Shown: positions 20,193-24,290 of the stretch, in pieces
Layout: each line of letters starts with the position of its first letter
Position numbering within the stretch: the first letter of the stretch is position 1
Source: a virus
Direction: 5' to 3' (one strand)
DNA length: 24,290 nt
Virus record (IMG/VR): IMGVR_UViG_3300029319_000500
Coordinates: 1-24,290 of that record
The notes under the pieces: generated by a model
Databases searched by the model: none
What the model was told of the DNA's origin: nothing
The model's input: only the letters and a program-made list of their open reading frames with translations
Position numbers and translations under genes: made by a program

Positions 20193-20387
20193 TTACATTA
20201 AGTTGCCAACAAGTGCTGATAACGCACCGACCGCAACAATCCATCCAAACAATTCTTGCCTGGAAATTTTACTATTTACTTTTTCGTGTAATAAATCTAT
20301 TCTTTCGTTTATTTCTTTTTGGCCCTCAATGATCATGAATAACATTTCTTTTTGTGTAAATCCATTTGACACAGGTAAATTATTCAT
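20193..20387 (-). CDS. Small membrane-anchored coiled-coil protein, 64 aa
   Basis: ATG at 20387 overlaps the upstream stop (ATGA). The 64-aa product is MNNLPVSNGFTQKEMLF, then a charged helix (IIEGQKEINERIDLLHEKVN), and a C-terminal hydrophobic span (LFGWIVAVGALSALVGNLM). This is a tail-anchored layout often seen in phage lysis regions. The function is unknown. Confidence 0.65.
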   Translation of the reverse strand: MNNLPVSNGFTQKEMLFMIIEGQKEINERIDLLHEKVNSKISRQELFGWIVAVGALSALVGNLM

Positions 20388-20509
20388 GCAATCCAATCCC
20401 AATCTTCTTCTTTATAATTGTCTGGTACTTTTATATCAACTAAACTATTTAAATAATTTATAAATGTTCTTATAAAATAACCTAATAAAAACCCAATAAT
20501 ATAATCCAT
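20384..20509 (-). CDS. Small membrane protein, 41 aa
   Basis: ATG at 20509 lies six bases after TATAAT and has no SD. The 41-aa product starts with a hydrophobic span (MDYIIGFLLGYFIRTFINYL) and ends with an acidic, Trp-containing tail (NYKEEDWDWIA). It couples to the next gene by ATGA. A small phage membrane protein of unknown role. Confidence 0.6.
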   Translation of the reverse strand: MDYIIGFLLGYFIRTFINYLNSLVDIKVPDNYKEEDWDWIA

Positions 20510-20520
20510 TTATGGATTAT
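20501..20520. promoter_or_regulatory. Palindrome over -10 box and start codon
   Basis: ATAATCCAT-TT-ATGGATTAT is a 9-bp perfect dyad around two bases. It covers both most of the predicted -10 (20516-20521) and the ATG at 20509. It could be a repressor operator or, in RNA, a start-sequestering hairpin. Confidence 0.5.
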
Positions 20521-20521
20521 A
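20516..20521 (-). promoter_or_regulatory. -10 box six bases before ATG 20509
   Basis: TATAAT-CCATAA-ATG on the minus strand. No SD is present, so a leaderless transcript is predicted. Confidence 0.45.
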
Positions 20522-20532
20522 TCATAAGTGAT

Positions 20533-20835
20533 TTATGCAGGTTTTGGATTATCTGATTTAACTTTAGCTACGTGATCTTGCCAGGTTGTAGTGCTATTTA
20601 CTGCATCCCAGTACTGCATATCCATTTGATCTGCAAGCGATCCGTAAGCCTCTTGTCTTGCAGCAATGTAACCATATTGCTGTTCATCCCACTTAGAATT
20701 ACCTAAATCAATTTTAGCCTGGTCATAATCTGCATCAGAGAACTCCATTCTCTCATCATTAACTTGCTTGTATAAAGGTTTTGCTGCCTCTATCTCCGCA
20801 TCTGCTTGTGTTTGTAGTTCTTCTTTTGTTGCCAT
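20533..20835 (-). CDS. Tail-proximal small protein (XkdW-like character)
   Basis: This 100-aa helical protein (MATKEELQTQADAEIEAAKP) has a C-terminal segment ARQEAYGSLADQMDMQYWDA and a WQDHVAKVKSDNPKP end. That form is typical of small proteins encoded just after tail fibres in marine phages and resembles XkdW-type proteins. A tail assembly or chaperone role is possible. The ATG has no SD but follows TATAAT by six bases. It begins a new transcript after the fibre cassette. Confidence 0.65.
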   Translation of the reverse strand: MATKEELQTQADAEIEAAKPLYKQVNDERMEFSDADYDQAKIDLGNSKWDEQQYGYIAARQEAYGSLADQMDMQYWDAVNSTTTWQDHVAKVKSDNPKPA

Positions 20836-20841
20836 GGTGTA

Positions 20842-20847
20842 ATTATA
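20842..20847 (-). promoter_or_regulatory. -10 box six bases before ATG 20835
   Basis: TATAAT-TACACC-ATG on the minus strand in a 63-bp intergenic gap, with no SD. The predicted start is the A of ATG. This is the clearest leaderless candidate. Confidence 0.55.
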
Positions 20848-20898
20848 ACTTTTGTAATATACGTCCCTTAGATTTAAACGTAGTTATACATCAAAAAT

Positions 20899-21414
20899 TT
20901 ATTTAACAAGTCCATACAACTTAAATGTTCCACTAGCTATGTTGCCACTCTCCATAAAGAATTGTATTCCATCACTAGCACTTTCAACTGTATGAACAGC
21001 ACCACCCTGCCTACCTGTTAATGTTTGTGAAGTATTAAAAGTGCTTTCTTCAAGAGTGATAAAACTATATTCACTTGAATTGTTAAAATTAAATAAATAT
21101 AAAACACCATTATTTTGCTCTTGTGTTGCAGTTCCTAATTCTTCTGTTTCCCAATATGATTGATTGGTATTTGACCTATTGCCAAAAGTTGTACTACTAT
21201 CTAATTTTTTATAGGCTTGGTCGTAATTAGAAGTTGTATCAGCACTACCACTTTTTGTTACTCTAATTCTAAAATTTTGGGCGTCTGTATCACATTGAAC
21301 ATTATCGTAAACAACTTTGTAAACATCAAAAGTGCTATCAATACCTGTTAATGTAACAGTTGCAGTTGCAGAACTAACTGTTGTTTCTTGAATTAAAATT
21401 AAACTACCTGCCAT
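20899..21414 (-). CDS. Fibre-like paralogue, type A (copy 2)
   Basis: This 171-aa protein starts MAGSLILIQETTVSSATATV and is beta-rich, Ser/Thr/Asn-rich and without a signal peptide. It aligns with the type A protein at 22568: VTLTGIDS...DVY, NNG-LY-FN-NSSEYSF, and a GGAV...DGIQF...GTFKLYG end. The ending (LYG) is shared by all six paralogues. Such short beta proteins downstream of tail genes may be receptor-binding or fibre-tip subunits. It is the last gene of the cassette and joins the previous one by TAATG. Confidence 0.72.
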   Translation of the reverse strand: MAGSLILIQETTVSSATATVTLTGIDSTFDVYKVVYDNVQCDTDAQNFRIRVTKSGSADTTSNYDQAYKKLDSSTTFGNRSNTNQSYWETEELGTATQEQNNGVLYLFNFNNSSEYSFITLEESTFNTSQTLTGRQGGAVHTVESASDGIQFFMESGNIASGTFKLYGLVK

Positions 21415-21926
21415 TATCTAACTCCATAAATTGTTGCAGTTGTATCGTAGGTATGAGAAACACCTGCAAATCTAACACCTGTTATTTGTTCAGCAGTATG
21501 GTGTACTCCTATTGTTTTTGTTCCTCTTAAATTACTTGAATTTGTCATGGATGATTGTGAAGTAACAAAAGTAAAGCTACTTGAATCATCTGCATTAAAA
21601 ATTCTAACTAAAGCTCCTCCACCTGTGCTTGGATTACCACCTGTCAAGATTGGTGCAATTTGTGTAGTGTTCTCAGTTCGCCAAGTACTATCAAAACTTG
21701 TTTCAGATTTTAACTCCAATCCACTAAGGTCGTATTCGCTACCTGTAATCAAAGTATTTGAACTATCATAAAATTTTAACCCAATGTAGCCGTCGCCAGA
21801 AGTATCATTGATTTTTAAAAAAATATCATATTGTTGATAACCTTTATTAAAAATATTTTGTAAATCAAAATTTGTAACCTTTCCATCTGTGCTTTGTTGT
21901 TGTAAAAACTGTAAATTAGTTGCCAT
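21414..21926 (-). CDS. Fibre-like paralogue, type B (copy 2)
   Basis: This 170-aa beta-rich protein (MATNLQFLQQQSTDGKVTNF) aligns with the type B protein at 23077: IGLKFYDSSNTLITGSEYDL versus the equivalent MRFINSSGS...SSEYDY, SFTFVTSQ, and an ITGVRF...ATIYGVR end. GGAGTTTTTA lies before its ATG, overlapping the type C stop. Probable virion surface or fibre component, inferred from context. Confidence 0.72.
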   Translation of the reverse strand: MATNLQFLQQQSTDGKVTNFDLQNIFNKGYQQYDIFLKINDTSGDGYIGLKFYDSSNTLITGSEYDLSGLELKSETSFDSTWRTENTTQIAPILTGGNPSTGGGALVRIFNADDSSSFTFVTSQSSMTNSSNLRGTKTIGVHHTAEQITGVRFAGVSHTYDTTATIYGVR

Positions 21927-22567
21927 TAAAAACTCCTAATTCCATAAAGGCTAAAATTTCCACTTTCAATAGTGCCTGTATTGAAAGCCATAACTTGTAT
22001 TATATTTACTGCACTTGCTTGTGGTAAAACATTACTACCAAAAAAACTTCTATAAATATCAGAGTTACTCCAAGTTGTACTATGTTGTGTAGTAAATGAA
22101 TATTTTGTACTGTCTAATAAATTATAAAAATATAAATATCCATTTATATTTCCTCTTGGAACTGAACTTAATAAAATATTATCAGCAAACCTAAATGCTG
22201 AATTAGATGTTGATTTATTTTCTGAAAATGAACCATCAGCACCACATATTTGTCTTGCAGTATGATAAACAGAGCCACTCTCTAAAGTGCCACTTTCATA
22301 AAGTCTAAATGCTATTCCTCCGTTATCTTGCGATACAGTTCCATCATTAACTGTTAATAAATGTACATCAAAATCTTTTAAATCTGTAAATTCTACTGTT
22401 GATGTTGAACTTGAAACATTTGCAGTTTCAATTAATTCTAATTGTCCAAAATTAGTCCATTTGTTTTCTTGATCTAGCTCAATAATATCTTGTGGTGTAA
22501 AAATACCTTTATTATCTCTAAAAGCCTGTGTAACTTCTTTTCCTATGTAGCCATATTCTTTACTCAT
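21926..22567 (-). CDS. Fibre-like paralogue, type C (copy 2)
   Basis: This 213-aa protein is longer than the A and B types because of an N-terminal piece (MSKEYGYIGKEVTQAFRDNK, then GIFTPQDIIELDQ) before the common beta domain (LELIETANVSSSTSTV). The YIG...NKGI.T..E..EL start is shared with the type C protein at 23604 and may be the attachment or assembly part. The body shares FRLYESG.LE.G.VY..ARQ and GYLYFYNL...KYSF with it. AAGGTGG lies five bases before ATG. Confidence 0.73.
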   Translation of the reverse strand: MSKEYGYIGKEVTQAFRDNKGIFTPQDIIELDQENKWTNFGQLELIETANVSSSTSTVEFTDLKDFDVHLLTVNDGTVSQDNGGIAFRLYESGTLESGSVYHTARQICGADGSFSENKSTSNSAFRFADNILLSSVPRGNINGYLYFYNLLDSTKYSFTTQHSTTWSNSDIYRSFFGSNVLPQASAVNIIQVMAFNTGTIESGNFSLYGIRSF

Positions 22568-23077
22568 CTATACCACCTTATACAATGTAAATGTTCCCTT
22601 AGTAATGTTATTTGCACCACTATCATCTACAAACTGTATTCCATTGACACTATCTGTTTTAACAAAAACTCCACCACCTGCACTACCCTGTAAAGCTGCA
22701 GTATTATCTGAAGTTGCAACATTTTCAGCAGTAACAAATGTATATTCTGAACTTGAATTAGCATTATAAATGTAAAAAATTCCATTTTCTCTATCATTAG
22801 TTCCATCAATTCTTACTGAAAAATCAAATGCAGTAAATCCTGTTGAATTTCCATCAACAAAACTAGCACTTGTCCTTAACCTTTTAAAAGCATATTCATA
22901 ACTAGAAGTACTATCAGCAGTTCCACCTATTGTTAACCTCATTGGTAAATCAACTGCACCACTAACTTGTGCATTATTATAAGCAACCATATAAACATCA
23001 TCACTATCTATGCCTGTTAAGGTAACACTAGCTACTGCACTTGTTACTGTATTTGTTGCCACTTGCAATAATCCCAT
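22568..23077 (-). CDS. Fibre-like paralogue, type A (copy 1)
   Basis: This 169-aa protein (MGLLQVATNTVTSAVASVTL) is the partner of the type A copy at 20899, sharing VTLTGIDS, NGIFYIYNANSSSEYTFVT, and GGGV...NGIQF...GTFTLY. It follows the type B gene by TAATG, as in the other block. The role is as for its paralogue. Confidence 0.72.
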   Translation of the reverse strand: MGLLQVATNTVTSAVASVTLTGIDSDDVYMVAYNNAQVSGAVDLPMRLTIGGTADSTSSYEYAFKRLRTSASFVDGNSTGFTAFDFSVRIDGTNDRENGIFYIYNANSSSEYTFVTAENVATSDNTAALQGSAGGGVFVKTDSVNGIQFVDDSGANNITKGTFTLYKVV

Positions 23078-23607
23078 TATGTATCTACCCTTAGTCCATA
23101 AGTCCTTATTTTTGAACTATCAAAAGGTCTAGTTTGTGAAACTGCATAAAGTTGAAAACCTGTAATACTTGATATCTCTGTTAAAACGCCAATGCCTTTA
23201 CCTCCACCTTTGCCACTTCCAAAAGAATAACTATCTTGCCATAAAACAAAAGTGTAACTGGAACTTAAAAAAGGATTAAAAACATAACTAACAATACTTG
23301 TTCCCTCTGGCTCTTGATCGGCTTGTCCAAATTTTTCTATATATGATCCATTTGTACCTTTTTCTTCTGCAAATGGATTATATGCCTTAAGTCCTAAATT
23401 AGCATAATCATATTCACTTGAAGTAACAACACTACCACTAGAATTAATAAACCTCATAGCAACATCTGTGGAAGCTGTACCATTTGTAACCATTTGAGGT
23501 ACAACAATTTTATAAATATCAAAATCACTTGTAAAAACATCTGTAACATCAACAGTAGATACAGAACTACCAACAGTTGTTTCGTTTAAAAATCTAAGGT
23601 TACTCAT
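23077..23607 (-). CDS. Fibre-like paralogue, type B (copy 1)
   Basis: This 176-aa protein (MSNLRFLNETTVGSSVSTVD) shares VAMRFINSSGSVVTSSEYDY, YTFVLWQ, and ITGFQL...IRTYGLR with the type B copy at 21414. A Gly-rich loop (GSGKGGGKGIG) is specific to this copy. The start overlaps the type C stop by ATGA. Confidence 0.72.
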   Translation of the reverse strand: MSNLRFLNETTVGSSVSTVDVTDVFTSDFDIYKIVVPQMVTNGTASTDVAMRFINSSGSVVTSSEYDYANLGLKAYNPFAEEKGTNGSYIEKFGQADQEPEGTSIVSYVFNPFLSSSYTFVLWQDSYSFGSGKGGGKGIGVLTEISSITGFQLYAVSQTRPFDSSKIRTYGLRVDT

Positions 23608-24200
23608 TGTTTTACACCATAGAGTTTTAAAGTGCCTGTTATATTTGCAGTATCCACATTTCTAAATCTAATTCCATCTACTGCACTAGTTTGAGGTAAT
23701 ACACCACCTCCAAAAGAAAATCCATAATCTTCGATAAAACTTTGTAATGTAGCAAAACTGTACTTTGCACTATTTCCTAAGTTATAAAAATATATATAAC
23801 CCTGTGATTGCTTATTAGTCATACCAACATCTATCGGAATACCTCCAAAAGCTGTACTTTTACTTTCAGCAAATGTGCCATCTGTTTGACCTGTTTGTCT
23901 TGCATATTGATAAACATTTCCTGTTTCTAAAACTCCACTTTCATAAAATCTTATATCCATCCTTCCAACTGCTTTTTCAAATTGCCAAGTTGCAAAGTGA
24001 ACATTATATGTATTTTGTTTTATGGAAGTAAAATCAACATCAGTAACACTAGATACAGTTTGTTCTTCAATAAGTTCTAAACTACCACCTAGAAACCCCT
24101 GTCTTTCAAGATCAAAACTTTCTTGTGTAGTTAATATACCTTTATTCTTAACCTGTTGTTTGACACTTGTAGATGTGTCGCCAATATAACCAAATGACAT
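23604..24200 (-). CDS. Fibre-like paralogue, type C (copy 1)
   Basis: This 198-aa protein (MSFGYIGDTSTSVKQQVKNK, then GILTTQESFDLERQ) carries the type C N-terminal extension, then SLELIEEQTVSS and the common beta domain, ending LKLYGVKQ. Its first 50 residues look like N-terminal parts of marine phage tail proteins and may anchor the fibre. AGGTG lies four bases before ATG, so initiation may be modest. Confidence 0.73.
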   Translation of the reverse strand: MSFGYIGDTSTSVKQQVKNKGILTTQESFDLERQGFLGGSLELIEEQTVSSVTDVDFTSIKQNTYNVHFATWQFEKAVGRMDIRFYESGVLETGNVYQYARQTGQTDGTFAESKSTAFGGIPIDVGMTNKQSQGYIYFYNLGNSAKYSFATLQSFIEDYGFSFGGGVLPQTSAVDGIRFRNVDTANITGTLKLYGVKQ

Positions 24201-24207
24201 AGAACAC

Positions 24208-24290
24208 CTATGTTTGTTTCAGATAGTTAATTGTAAAATCAATACTTGATGCTGCTGAACACAGTCCCTGAATTTTGTCGCCTGTTGTCA
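24208..24290 (-). CDS. C-terminal end of an upstream gene (partial)
   Basis: The frame TTGDKIQGLCSAASSIDFTI ... NYLKQT ends in TAG at 24208 and is open to the window edge; 26 residues are visible. Short marine phage tail-region proteins have similar 'TGDKIQ..CSAAS.ID' ends. It is co-directional with and eight bases before the fibre cassette, so probably a tail gene. Confidence 0.55.
   Translation of the reverse strand, partial: TTGDKIQGLCSAASSIDFTINYLKQT

Overview
The window is a contiguous piece of a tailed double-stranded DNA phage genome. It is AT-rich (about one third G+C by eye), very tightly packed, and uses stop/start overlaps (TAATG, ATGA) at most gene junctions. The large terminase, portal, holin-like protein, phage-type annealing protein and tail-fibre-like cassette make phage identity secure. 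The style (low G+C, uncultured-marine-phage-like proteins, Thr/Pro-rich secreted protein) suggests a marine bacterioplankton phage. An r1t-like holin and several start codons placed six or seven bases after a -10 box with no Shine-Dalgarno (SD) would fit an actinobacterial host, but this is inference. No integrase is visible. Both window edges cut genes.

Layout. (1) 1-6884, minus strand: packaging and head module, transcribed terminase -> portal -> two small proteins -> a very large virion protein running off the left edge. (2) 6885-7631: the only long gene-poor stretch. It holds divergent extended -10 promoters. The minus promoter starts a late-operon leader with a hairpin and a possible 38-codon ORF. 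The plus promoter sits directly before a 91-nt tRNA-like/tmRNA-like RNA. (3) 7632-10592, minus strand: two operons of small unknown proteins, each ending in a hairpin terminator. (4) 10725-12295, plus strand: a chain of nine very small, mostly overlapping genes. (5) 12296-15152, minus strand: DNA metabolism, with a Rad52-like annealing protein, a 54-aa protein with an SSB-like tail, a winged-helix candidate, a PD-(D/E)XK nuclease and others. (6) 15200-15296: a back-to-back promoter and a candidate 77-nt small RNA with a terminator. (7) 15294-20835, minus strand: metallophosphoesterase, holin candidate, DUF5675 protein, small membrane and zinc proteins, and a large exported acidic protein. (8) 20899-24290, minus strand: six fibre-like paralogues in two C-B-A blocks, plus the end of another gene.

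Three things stand out beyond ordinary annotation. First, a two-part element (GATC, then about 33-38 bases, then GCGCACGACACA) occurs six times between 7460 and 13360, always on the plus strand, whatever the gene direction. Second, the candidate small RNA at 15220-15296 carries an exposed AUGUACCUCC whose complement is the SD of exactly three genes, each the first gene of a separate early transcription unit (9129-, 10592-, 10725+). Third, the tRNA-like RNA has acceptor and T arms but a tmRNA-like long helix in place of a normal anticodon arm. Together these suggest an RNA- and cis-element-based layer controlling the early genes. About fifteen micro-genes below usual length cut-offs are annotated here, many of them zinc-ribbon proteins.
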